Below are positions 23,012 through 33,694 of a DNA stretch of 64,000 nt, piece after piece. The translations under genes and the position numbers were made by a program. The stretch spans positions 3,164,019-3,228,018 of the forward strand of contig BCKC01000007.1 in assembly GCA_001600455.1 (NCBI GenBank), given 5' to 3'. The notes below the pieces were generated by a model. The model was not told the origin of the DNA. It searched no databases and was given only the letters and a program-made list of their open reading frames with translations. Numbering within the stretch: the stretch's first letter is position 1; every line of letters starts with the position of its first letter. This stretch comes from Endocalyx cinctus. Taxonomy: Eukaryota; Ascomycota; Sordariomycetes; Amphisphaeriales; Apiosporaceae.

Positions 23012-24965
23012 ATGAAGAAATTTGGCAATATTTACCTCATCGCGGCTACGTCCGTTATCGGTATGTTTGAAATCTCGCGCTCTCCCGTTATTTTAGGGCT
23101 TACCGCTAACAATTGATGATTAAACAGGTGGTGCTCTCTTTGGTTTTGATATCTCTTCCATGAGCGCCATCATCTCTACTCGAGCATACAAATGCCAGTT
23201 CAACGCCCAAGTATGCCTTCTCTACCAACTAAGAAGAGCTTTTCAAAAAAGTTAGCTAACGCACATGAATAGGGAAACAACCCAATCACGGGTGAATGTC
23301 GAGGTCCTGATGCCGACCTTCAAGGTGGAATCGTTGCTTCCATGCCGGGTGGTTCTTGGCTTGGTGCTCTAGCTTCTGGGATTATCACTGATGCCTTTGG
23401 TCGTAAAACTTCGATCCAGATTGGCGCCATAATTTGGTATGGATAAAAAAAATATCATCCTAAAATCCTAAGGGTATCCGTCTAACAAATTTCGACAGGA
23501 TCATCGGTTGTGTTCTTGTCGTCGCCTCTCAGAACATCCCAATGCTTATCGTCGGTCGTATCATCAACGGTATATCCGTAGGAATATGCTCTGCCCAAGT
23601 CCCCGTGTACATCTCCGAATTGTCGCCCCCGTCGATAAGGGGTCGCTTGATCGGAATGCAACAATGGGCCATCACCTGGGGTATCGCCATCATGTTTTTC
23701 CTATGCTACGGATCCAGTTTCCTCGACGGCGAAGCCGTCTTCCGTCTTCCTTGGGGTTTGCAAATGATCCCCGCCGCCCTACTCTTCGTCGGCCTCATCT
23801 TCCTTCCGGAGTCTCCCCGTTGGCTGGCAAAGAAGGATCGTTGGGAGGATGCTAAAGCCGTGCTTACCCTAGTGCATGGCAAGGGAGACCCCAACGCCCC
23901 GCTCGTAGAAAAGGAAATGGCCGAGATTCGTGAAATGGTAGAGTTCGAGCGCAACAACGCCGACGTATCCTACTTCGAGCTTTTCCGACCCAGAATGATC
24001 AACCGAACACACATTGGTGTTTTCACTCAGATCTGGTCTCAGCTAACGGGCATGAACGTTATGATGTGTGAGTACCGAAAACCCTTTCGTCCCAAATTTG
24101 TGGGGCTTTGCCCGACATATTCCAGAATTGAAAGAATTCTTAGCTAACAGGTGATGATTCCGCGTAACAGACTATATATCGTATATCTTTACAATGGCTG
24201 GTTTGGGCGACGACTTGCTGCCTAGCGGTATCCAGTTCATCATCAACGTCGTCATGACTATTCCGGCACTGATCTTCCTCGATCGATGGGGCCGGCGACC
24301 TACCATGCTCGTCGGAGCGTTGCTTATGACGACCTTTTTATCTATCAATGCTGGTTTATTCGCCACGAGGTCACGCCCGGCCACCCCGGAAGACGGCTTC
24401 GACACGGACGCCATTTCGATGGTCATTAGCGGGGCACCGGCGAAGGCTGTGATAGCCTCAACATACTTGTTTGTGGTAAGTATATATAGAATTTTCCCCT
24501 TCTACCTCCCTCGTCTCCCTCATCCAACTAATTTCCGGCCACCAGGCCTCCTACGCCCCAACCTGGGGCCCGTGCTCATGGACTTACCCTGCCGAGCTGT
24601 ACCCGCTCCGCGTGCGTGGCAAAGCCGTAGCTCTAGCTACTTCGGCTAACTGGGCATTCAACTTCGCCTTGGCCTATTTCGTACCTCCGGCGTTCGCGAA
24701 TATCTCCTGGAAGACTTACGTGTTGTTCGCGGTGTTCTGTTTCTCGATGTTTATCCATACCTTCTTCATGTTCCCCGAGACGGCCAACAAGACGTTGGAG
24801 GAGGTGGCGGCGATCTTCGAGGCCACGGGTCCAGGGACGATCGAACACGTCGGAATCCCGGCGTGGAAAACTCACAACGATCGTTCCATTATCAAGCTCG
24901 AGCGTAACCAGCTGGACTCAGAGGAGAAGATTGGTTACCGGCACGGCAGCGAGTCGAAGGAATAA
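23012..24965 (+). CDS. MFS sugar transporter (high-affinity glucose transporter type)
   Basis: Six exons: 23012-23060, 23128-23210, 23273-23436, 23499-24067, 24171-24475 and 24546-24965. All five introns are 62-103 nt and the product is 529 residues. Sugar-porter signatures are all present: GGALFGFDISSMS in helix 1, DAFGRK after helix 2, GRIINGISVG, PESPRWLAKK, DRWGRRPTM and PAELYPLRVRGKA. Twelve membrane helices are expected in the plasma membrane, importing hexose by proton symport. The short N-terminus (MKKFGNIY) and GFDISSMS fit the fungal high-affinity glucose-carrier group better than quinate or lactose carriers. Substrate remains an inference. The NPITGECRGPD segment after helix 1 is the usual external loop. 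No glycoside hydrolase is adjacent. Confidence 0.95.
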
Positions 24966-27066
24966 AAATGGTGGGGCCTAAATCTGAAAATCCTGATAGT
25001 GTGGTGTTTTCTTTATCCACCTAAAGACGGAAAGTTAAGAGACATGGGAGATAAGAGAAGGGAAAATGATTTGTCTGCGGATGAAACCTAAGACAAGATG
25101 GAAAAGGGGGAAGAGGGAGAGGTGGTCAGTATCCACTGATTTTCGAGGTTGGCGTTTTGCTGAGGGAGGTCGACGGATAGACCTACGACGGAATATTGGT
25201 CAGCCAAGTTGATTGGCTGCAGGAGCAAATGGCAAGCGCGTTATACCCAAACTTGACTTTTAATAGTTATTTACTTTTTACTTAATGCTAAGTCTATGAA
25301 TGAAGATTTGAACTCTGATAAATCATAAGACTATATATGTATGTGCATGTGGATATATATAAATAAATCAAATCTATGTCGGAAATACTCGAGACAGAGG
25401 TTGTATGTAATGTCACCACCCCTGTTGATACGTAGAGTGGACACTACACTAAAGATTAAGGAGTGGGATGCTTTATCAATGACATTTCTAAGCTTGTCTG
25501 GCTGTCAAGTTCTTCCCCACTCGCACCGTTTACTCGTAGAGTTGCAGATACTGTGCACTCGACTTGCATGCCTACACTATTTTACGTGCCATTTGTTTCG
25601 CAAATAGTGGTCTCCAACCAAATGTATGGTGAGTGGGACGTTATTGGGGGTAAGTTGGTATAATATTCTGGAGTTTTGTTTAGCCAATGGAACCAATCAA
25701 TTGTCGGATGAATACTCTTTTAACTTTTACACTACTACCTAGGTGCCTAGGTACATACAGGTATGCAGTATGTAGGTGTATAGCGGGTGGGTTAACTTGC
25801 AGGGCGCTATTTTGACGCTGAGATTGAGATATCCACGGGTATGTATTATGTATTAGCGCCCAACCCTCTCTTAACTAAATCCTTACTGAGTAAGTAAGTA
25901 CTTAAGTACCACCTACTGTGTACCTAGGTACCTAGGTAATAGAGGGAGGTATGGAGTAAAGTAACTCATGATTCTTGTGTTCTTGAGGTAACCAACTAGC
26001 TGCTAGGCATATCTATTATCCATAGAATACTTGAAAGTTATATCTTTTAATTGCATGCGAAGAGTGAGTTAACCTAGTTAACTCGTATCTCTTTTACTTC
26101 CGAACTTCCGAACTTCAATTATTACCTAGCCCTGGAGTAAATATTCCGTACAGTCAGTACCTAAGTACATGCCTACTAACTGCTAGATGTTTAGTATTAA
26201 CTACCTAAGGTACTTACCTAGGTAGTGTTTAACTTACTTAGCACTCTGAAGGTAGGTGTCATAATTTATTGTGAATATAAAATAAAGATATGGATAGGGA
26301 AATACTCGGATACTTACATAGATAGATCAAGAATAATACGTAGATAGGAGAAGATAACAAGGAAAGGAACAATGATATCAATTGTATAATGAATTAATTG
26401 ATAGTCTTTCACCATATTTGGGTAAATAGTATATAATATTGTGTAGTGTAGTGAATACTCGTAGTAGTACCTAGGTAGGTAAGTAAATAACCTTGAAGTA
26501 CCTAGGTAAACAAAGTACGTGGCAATATCCATACATCCCACCTAATAGGTCGCTACTGTACTCCATACATCACTAAAAGTTAAGTGGTTAAAAGGTGTCG
26601 GGATATGTGTGTGTACTCAAGTACTTAAATATGCAATACGACCTTGGAAACACAGCCGTGATGCCAAGGTTGGGGTTCACAGTGCTAATACCGATTGAAT
26701 AGCGCGAATACTTATTAGTCTACACACTAAAGAAAAGGACCAAGTTCAATGCCCATCCAGGTCCCAAGGTCCAGTCCAGCCCTCCGCTCTCCAGCTCCAA
26801 ACCTGATAACCTACTGTAGATAACCCCCCCCAGAGACTATTCAAAGACCCAAGGACCAAAACCACCCCCAATTCCAGCCTTGCCTGTAGCCTTTTCATAT
26901 GTATCCAGCCTGATTTTAAACCTCTACATCCCACTTCAAATTTCCTTCCCCGCTATCTTTATTTATAATCGGAGTTGATGGATTATTGCTCATAAGTTTT
27001 TATTAAATAATTCCGATAAGCTTCAATTGCCGTTCCCGGTGCTGTCTCAAGCCGAATCCATTCTCT
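24966..27066. other. Intergenic with palindrome island
   Basis: No gene seen. The centre (25740-26540) is built from repeated GTAGGTA, TACCTAGGTA and AAGTACTTAAGTACC-like units, listed separately. The region nearest 27066 is the promoter side of the caspase-like gene. Confidence 0.5.
25740..26540. repeat. Island of TACCTAGGTA / TACTTAAGTA palindromes
   Basis: Exact TACCTAGGTA copies start at 25921, 25929 (overlapping the first), 26215, 26468 and 26499. TACTTAAGTA is at 25899-25908. Degenerate relatives (GCCTAGGTAC, CTAAGGTACTTACC) lie between them. A given 10-mer is expected about 0.06 times in 64 kb of random DNA. Confidence 0.8.
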
Positions 27067-29802
27067 ATGGATCAACCGGCGGCAAAGAAGAGAAGGCTGG
27101 CACCTAAGGTAGAACCGCAAGCCAGTCCTTCCCATCCTCCACACTACTCTCATGAACCTGTACGTACTTCGAATTAATCAATTGCACGTCTTTGACTGAT
27201 ATGAAAATCTAGCCGTTGCCTGCCCCCGTACAGGAACCTTTCCAGCATTACCAGGGGCAAGAACCTGTCCCGCCACCTCATGAAAGACATGAATTCGAGT
27301 CCTTTGCAAGACATCTGCAGGATGCCGCCATGCTCATATACCGACAAAGTCAACGATCACCCTATAATAAAGTATCGGTGCTTCTTCTTCGCTGGGAAGA
27401 AGATGTCGCCGTAGAACAAGATCTCGTCGCCCTCGAGCAAGTCCTTCGTGAACGATATAATTACCGCACCAACCGATGGTCTATACCGAAGACAACTAAC
27501 CCAAGTCTTAAAATTGGCGTTCGAATGACCTCGTTCCTCGAGCCTGAAGCTCCAGATCACCTCTTCATTATATATTATGCCGGCCACAGCTTTGTTGGTG
27601 CCGATAGCCAATTATATTGGGCGAGGTAAGTTTTCATCCAGGTCAATACAATACACGTCTTGGGTGTCAATTCTAATGTTTACTACCCTTAGCAACCCTC
27701 GACCCGAAGCCCCGAAAGTCAAATGGAATGGTATTCGCTGCCTATTCGAACAATCACAATCCGACATGCTCCTCCTCCTCGATACCAGCGCCGTAAAAGA
27801 ATACTCCGTCGGGGGTGGCAACGATAGTAGTCTAAAACAAATTATCGCGACAAATTCTTCCGAAAAGTTCTACCGAGATTCTGGCGCTCGCTCCTTTACG
27901 GCTAGTATTATAGATGCTTTCATGAAATTTAGCAGTGGCAGGCCATTCACGACCGAGCACTTGTACGAAGAAGCAGCCAAGATTCGAGCACAAGATATCC
28001 TACAAAATATTGGCTTAACCAACGGAGCTATCAAAAGTATAACAATGGCTGATAAACTGCCGGTGTTATATACTATGTCTTCAGGTAAAAGTCAGGGCTT
28101 GACCATGTGTCCTCTCCCGCCCGACCCTGCAAAACACCCAAAATCACCGTCTGCTACGGTGGACGGTGATGCACAGCGCGCTAGGAGTTCTGCAGAGGAT
28201 CATGCAATTCATCCAAGTGCAGTGGCGGACCTTACATTTGATGAGCCAAGGGTACTGGTCTGTACCACTTTCGTTGGTGAAGCTAGCCCAGACATGTCGT
28301 CTTTTAACCAGTGGCTTCACAACGCTCCTCCGGGGGCCGCAAAGATTGCCGTTGAAGGTATGTTCCTGGGACCGCCGACTATGCTTCTCATCTCAATGCC
28401 TCTTTCTGTCTGGAGCGTCGTCCAGCACGATAAGGTGTGCTGCTTCTTAGGCTACGTTAATTCGCATAATATGACGCATCTATACAAACGCCTTCTTGGG
28501 TCCATGTCAATTCCTAAGCCTACAGCTAAAGACGTGGAAGATGGAAGAATGCTCCTCGAGGCAAGGGAAATGGCTGTTAGTACGCCGATCAGTCATCGAC
28601 AAGAGCCTCATCATCGAGACCCAGGCCATTCTCATATTCCCCCCGAAACGCCAAACCGCCGACAAAGCTTGACTAGACACGATGCATCTGTCTCCTCCAG
28701 CTTACCATATCCTAACACAACCCCAGCATCTGCCGTCTCGAGGAAGGAAGAGGTAGAGGAGTCGGCAGAAATGAAAGAGGCCGCAGAGCAATTGAAGGCT
28801 CTGAGTCATGTTCGACATCAAAGCGATGCTTCTCCTAATGCTCAATCTTTACTTGCCGAGAATTTACCAGACGCGAAGCCAGAGGAAGAGAGATCTCCGC
28901 TCGAGGCAAACGAGTCGGGCGGGGACGAATCCCAATTCAACCAGGGAGCCGCTACGAACCAGCGCTCGAAACAACCTAGAAGGTCGTTGCAAAAGCAAGC
29001 GCCTAGACAAGAAACTCGATGCAACCTCTGTAGCCATACCCCGTTTAAAGATTCTTCGTCACTACGGAAACATATAGCGGCTGCCCATACCCGCCCCTTT
29101 CCATGTGCATTCGCATTTGCCGGATGCAATAGCACGTTCGGTTCCAAAAATGAATGGAAAAGACACATTGCCTCTCAGCATCTCTGCCTGCAATACTATC
29201 GCTGTTCTTCTTGTCCCCAAAGTACGCTCGAGGGTAAGGGGAATGAGTTTAATCGTAAAGATCTCTTCACCCAGCATCTACGACGTATGCATGCTCCATT
29301 TGCTATTAAAAAAGCGATTGCCAAGGGTGACAGCAAATTGCAAGTGGAATGGGAAACACACGTGAAAGAAATGCAACAGTCCTGCCTCGTGACAAGACGA
29401 CAGCCGCCCCAACGCTCAGCATGTCCTAAACCAGACTGTGCAAGTGTATTTGAGGGCCCGACGTCTTGGGATGAATGGACAGAACATGTCGGTAGGCATA
29501 TGGAGAAAGGCGAAGCATCAAGACTAGGCGTTGATCGCTTACTAGCAAAATGGGCCTTGGACGAAGGAATTATCGAACGAAAGGAAGATGGTGAATATCG
29601 ACTCTGCAGTGGCGGCGGGATGGTGAGTACAAACGCGGGTGGTAATAGCAATGGAAATGGCAATGGAAATGGCAATAGTCACGGGCACGACAGAGAAAAT
29701 CAGAACACCGCAGAATACCAAACGGACGGAAACAAACGAGACCAGGAAGATCGAACCATTGTCGCAGCGAGTACAATAGTGGATAAAATGGACGTCGACT
29801 GA
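27067..29802 (+). CDS. Caspase-like (C14) domain / C2H2 zinc-finger fusion, catalytic Cys replaced
   Basis: Exons 27067-27159, 27213-27625 and 27693-29802 (introns of 53 and 67 nt), giving 871 residues. A lysine/arginine-rich start (AAKKRRL) resembles a nuclear signal. Residues about 60-330 follow the layout of fungal caspase-like proteins. The strand LFIIYYAGHS carries the catalytic His156. The strand DMLLLLDTSA ends where family members usually read DTC (metacaspases DCC), so residue 201 is Ser. The downstream SFTASIIDAF helix is also kept. Residues about 500-700 hold C2H2-type fingers (CNLCSHTPF...HIAAAH, CAFAFAGCNSTF...HIASQH, CSSCPQS...HLRRMH, CPKPDCASVF...HVGRH). The tail has a GNGNGN repeat. 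Likely a pseudo-protease with a nucleic-acid-binding tail; the function is unknown. Confidence 0.85.
29640..29680 (+). repeat. In-frame hexanucleotide repeat (Asn-Gly)
   Basis: Tandem GGAAATGGCAAT-type units inside the caspase-like/zinc-finger gene encode GNSNGNGNGNGNSHGHD. Being six-base units, they can expand or shrink without breaking the frame. Confidence 0.75.
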
Positions 29803-31287
29803 TGATGCACAGCTTAGGTATATTACTAGACTTGGTTTAGGGCGAGCGTTCGAAGAAGGAGGGGAAAAAAAGGCTACAAACATCGAATTAATCCATTGAG
29901 CGAACAATGTCTACGTTACTGCACGGGAGAGAAGCAAGAAAATGAGAAGAAGGAAAAGGCGATTCGGATTCGGTGTTATATGGGGGGATAGTTTCGGTAG
30001 ATATATTGGCGATACGGGCATGCATCTCAACGTTACTATTTCTCTAGAGTCTTTGAGGTCCCCCTTGGCTACGGAGCATATTGGACTTAACGAAAACAGA
30101 TGACTGTATGATTGACTATATTCACGTTTTCTCTGTATCTGATACCATACCCCTTCAGGCATGTATCTCCCCTTTATTCATGTTAGCAAGCTTGTCGGAC
30201 AGTCCTTACGGTCATCAAGAATGGAAAATGGGAAAGAAGGATATTGTTGTCGTTCGCAAAGTATATTTTTAAGATGACTCTTAAGTCTGGTCTTAATCCA
30301 CAATGTGACGTGAGAGTTAAATGAAGAGACTTTAATCCCTGTGATCTCTGTACTATTAGGTATTATTATTATTATTACTTTCGGTACTTGGATAATTTCT
30401 CTTCTTCCCCGGATTTCTGAGATCCCCAATGCATTAGGTTATAAGCAACGATCATACAATACCCACATTCGTCGATCCCGTGATGGGTTTCTGGTTTTGA
30501 GCGTGCACTTTGTCAATGGTAAGATACGCGGAGCAAAAAAAAACTTGAAAGTAAATGGTGGGAGCGTTGGGGTTCTTCGGGGTTAAAGCTGACCGAACTA
30601 TGGGCTTTCCACGAATCGTACAAATCAGCTGTTTTTTTTTTTTTCCTTGAATAATCACAAATTGGTGACTAGAAACGAAGATACCGGGATACGAGAATAA
30701 AGAAGTGGAAACACGCTTAAGCTTAATTTTACCTTCCCATTAATGACCGTGGCCTGGTCTCGGGATATTACAGCGTGTTTTGCGTCGACTTATGCGCTTC
30801 TCGAGCGTTTTGCTCAGGTAGGAAATTTGTCCCGCTTTGGGGAGGAGACGGAGCGGAGTAATCGAGCCCGTGACGTGCGCCCTGAGAATGATATGGAACA
30901 TGGATCAATGGTACGTAGGTGGTGATATATTATATTGTATTATATTATACGGCCCTTTTAATATGGGGAATACCCCGAGGTCGTGTAACTAGGTAGCTAT
31001 AGTTCATATAATTTATATATTAAGAGAGTAGCGATTCGATCTTTCCACTGTTTCTACCGGGAACCTTTGTTTATATATGTGGGTGTCTGGGTTTGTATAT
31101 GTGTGTGTGTATGTATGCGTCGTCAATCCTTTTCGATTTTCCTCTTCCCTACATTGCAATCTAGATTTGAAGATCTGCAGTCTGCAACCTGCAACGTAGC
31201 TGCATATATATATATACATATTAAAACAAAACACGAAAGAAGAAAAATAAAAGGGAGGGATAAGTCTTGGCGTGGACCTTTTCGACA
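29803..31287. other. Intergenic, no gene seen
   Basis: AT-rich. A TATTATTATTATTATTA run starts near 30360, and there are TG/CA-rich stretches around 31080-31130. The 60-116-codon frames on both strands mirror each other and have no domain. The last 150 bp are pyrimidine/purine-biased and lead into the GH43 start. Confidence 0.5.
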
Positions 31288-33041
31288 ATGATCGGGAGCT
31301 TATTTTCACGACGGTCTTCGGCGCAGCTGCTGCTGCTTGCCGCGACGGCGGTCGACGCCTCACTGCAGATCATCCCTGGCGCGACATGGACAGCGGTTAG
31401 TTTTTTATTTTATTTTTTATTCCCCCCCCTTTTTGCCAGCTAGGATTGCTTTCAGCCCTGTGGTTCATATACACCCATTCTTTAGAATGCCCAACAATGA
31501 ATCATAAGTAACCCCTGGTAGAGGTGGGATACACATTCACAATCGTGAATGGCGTTGAACATAATATGTTAGCGCTGGTACTTCCTTGCTTAAGTAGCAG
31601 AAGAAGCTGACAACAAATATGTGACAATGTCGCCGTCACCGCCAACAGACCAACACAGGAACCCACGTGCAGGCGCACGGAGCCGGCATGATCCAGGAGG
31701 GATCGACGTACTACCTAATCGGGGAGGACAAGACGAACGGGTCCGCCTTCCAGAACATCAACTGCTACTCGTCCTCGGACCTCGTGCAGTGGACGTACGA
31801 AGGCGCCCTCCTGTCGCGCACGTCCGAGGCCGGCGACCTGGGGCCCGACCGCGTCGTCGAAAGGCCCAAGGTCATCAAGAACGACGCCTCGGGCCTCTAC
31901 GTCATGTACATGCATATCGACAGCAGCAACTACGGCGAGGCCAAAGTCGGCGTCGCCACGAGTCCTACCGTTTGCGGACAGTATACGTACGTAGACAGTT
32001 TTCAGCCCTTGGGCTTCCAGAGTAGGGATATTGGTTTGTTTAAGGATGACGATGGAAAGGGGTATCTACTTACTGAGGATGTGAGTTTTTTTTTTTTTTT
32101 TTTTTTTTTTTGCACCCTTCTCTCCTCTTTCTCGTTCAAAATGATTTCTTCACTTTGAAGTTATTGTTCTTACTGGGTTATGTAAATGACAACACTGACA
32201 AGTCCGACAGCGTGAAAACGGTCTTCGCATCGACGCCCTGAGCGACGACTACCTAAGCGTAACGGAGTCAACATACCTATGGTCCGACTCGATCGAAGCT
32301 CCCGCGGTGCTCAAGCGCGGATCCACGTACTTCATGTTCGGGTCGCGACTCACCGGCTGGGATCCCAACGACAACCTCTACAGCACGGCGACGTCCCTCT
32401 CGGGACCCTGGTCCTCCTGGACCACGTTCGCCGACTCCGGATCGAACACGTACTCGTCGCAGACCAACTACGTGCTGGCCTTCGGCGACGCCGGCGCCAT
32501 CTACCTGGGCGACCGCTGGGTGTCCTCGAACCTCATGCGCAGCACCTACGTCTGGCTCCCGCTGACCATCTCCGGCACCACCGTGACCATGGCGAACCGG
32601 GTCAACTGGACGCCGGACGCCGCGGCGGGCACGTGGGCCGCCGGCCCCGGCGAGACGCGGGCCGAGGGCGAGGGCGCGACGCTCGGGGGCGGCGCCAGGA
32701 CCGTGACCTGCTCGGGCTGCAGCGGCGGCGAGGCGGCCGGTTATATCGGCGGCGGCGACGCGGGTACGTTGACGTTTAGCGGCGTGAGCAGCGACGTCTC
32801 GACGCGGACGACGATCCGCCTCAAGTACGAGAACGGCGACACCTCGCAGCGGTTCGCCGACGTCAGCGTTAACGGCGTGACGCAGAGGGTCGCGTTCCTG
32901 CCGTCGTCGGACGGGAATACGCCCGGTAGCAGCTCGCTTCACGCGGATTTGGAGGCTGGCGCGGATAATACTATCGTGATCTCGGTGAGCGATGGGTCGT
33001 ACGGTCCGGATATTGATCAAATTTTTGTGCCGGTTCAGTAA
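31288..33041 (+). CDS. Secreted glycoside hydrolase family 43, exo-beta-1,3-galactanase type, with C-terminal CBM
   Basis: Exons 31288-31395, 31649-32080 and 32211-33041, giving 456 residues. The start MIGSLFSRRSSAQLLLLAATAVDA is a signal peptide. The catalytic propeller (about 30-320) contains QAHGAGMI, INCYSSSDLVQW, VVERPKVI, HIDSSNYGEAKVGVA, GFQSRDIGLF, DSIEAPAV (probable acid Glu) and GSRLTGWDPNDN. These blocks fit GH43 subfamily 24, which removes galactose from beta-1,3-galactan such as arabinogalactan side chains. The last 130 residues (TVTCSGCSGGEAAGYIGGG onward) fit a CBM35-like sugar-binding module. The first intron is unusually long (253 nt) and the second (130 nt) holds 26 consecutive T. 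The join TWTA-TNTGTHVQAHG matches the family, so no exon is missing. Confidence 0.9.
32086..32111 (+). repeat. T26 homopolymer in GH43 intron 2
   Basis: A run of 26 T directly after the GTGAG donor. Its length in the assembly may be unreliable. It lies in the intron and does not affect the protein. Confidence 0.85.
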
Positions 33042-33694
33042 GAGTGCTGCTGGGTTAAAGCTGTGAGAAGAAACCAATTGTAGTAATCATAGTTGAATAG
33101 CTGGTAAAAATACAGTTTTAAACATACAGTATATTGTTCGCGGGTGGCGTTACGAATAAGGGGTTGAAGTACATTATAGACAGTGTAGAGTCAGCAATCT
33201 AATAGGTTCAGAATACAGTGTGTAGTATGATACTATTCTTTAAACACTATATTTTCGATAACACAGGCCCTATCAACAATACTTCAGTACCTACTTAAGT
33301 AATCAAACAACCGCCCAGACATTCAGATAACTTTGATTGACGGATAGGCAGCTCCAAAGTCGTCATACTCACGAATGAGTAGTGATGTTTCTCGGTTTGT
33401 ACATAGTGCATGTATGTGGTGAAGATGAATAAATATGTAAGAAGATTGACTAAGGTTCTTGACATGGATATTTTTGTACCCCGCTTGGGACGAAGGCGCA
33501 GCCACCGGGCATTAACATGAGCTGAACCGAGCCGGAGAGCTGTCTATGGGTTTAAATTTCGATGTTAACCTGTATGCACCGTGGTTAATTGCTAGGAGAA
33601 GAACTATAAGAGGAGACCTTTGAAAAAAAAAGTGATAGAAATTCTGCCAGCTTAGGGGATTAATTAGGTCTTTCTGACTCGTACTGAGGGAGAA
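33042..33694. other. Intergenic, no gene seen
   Basis: 3' flank of the GH43 gene and promoter of the second HET gene. One TACTTAAGTA copy is at 33292-33301. Confidence 0.5.

Noticed and set aside
32277..33077. 266-codon open frame antisense to the GH43 gene
   Set aside because: Same codon-bias shadow; composition is Arg/Ala/Gly-rich without any family motif.
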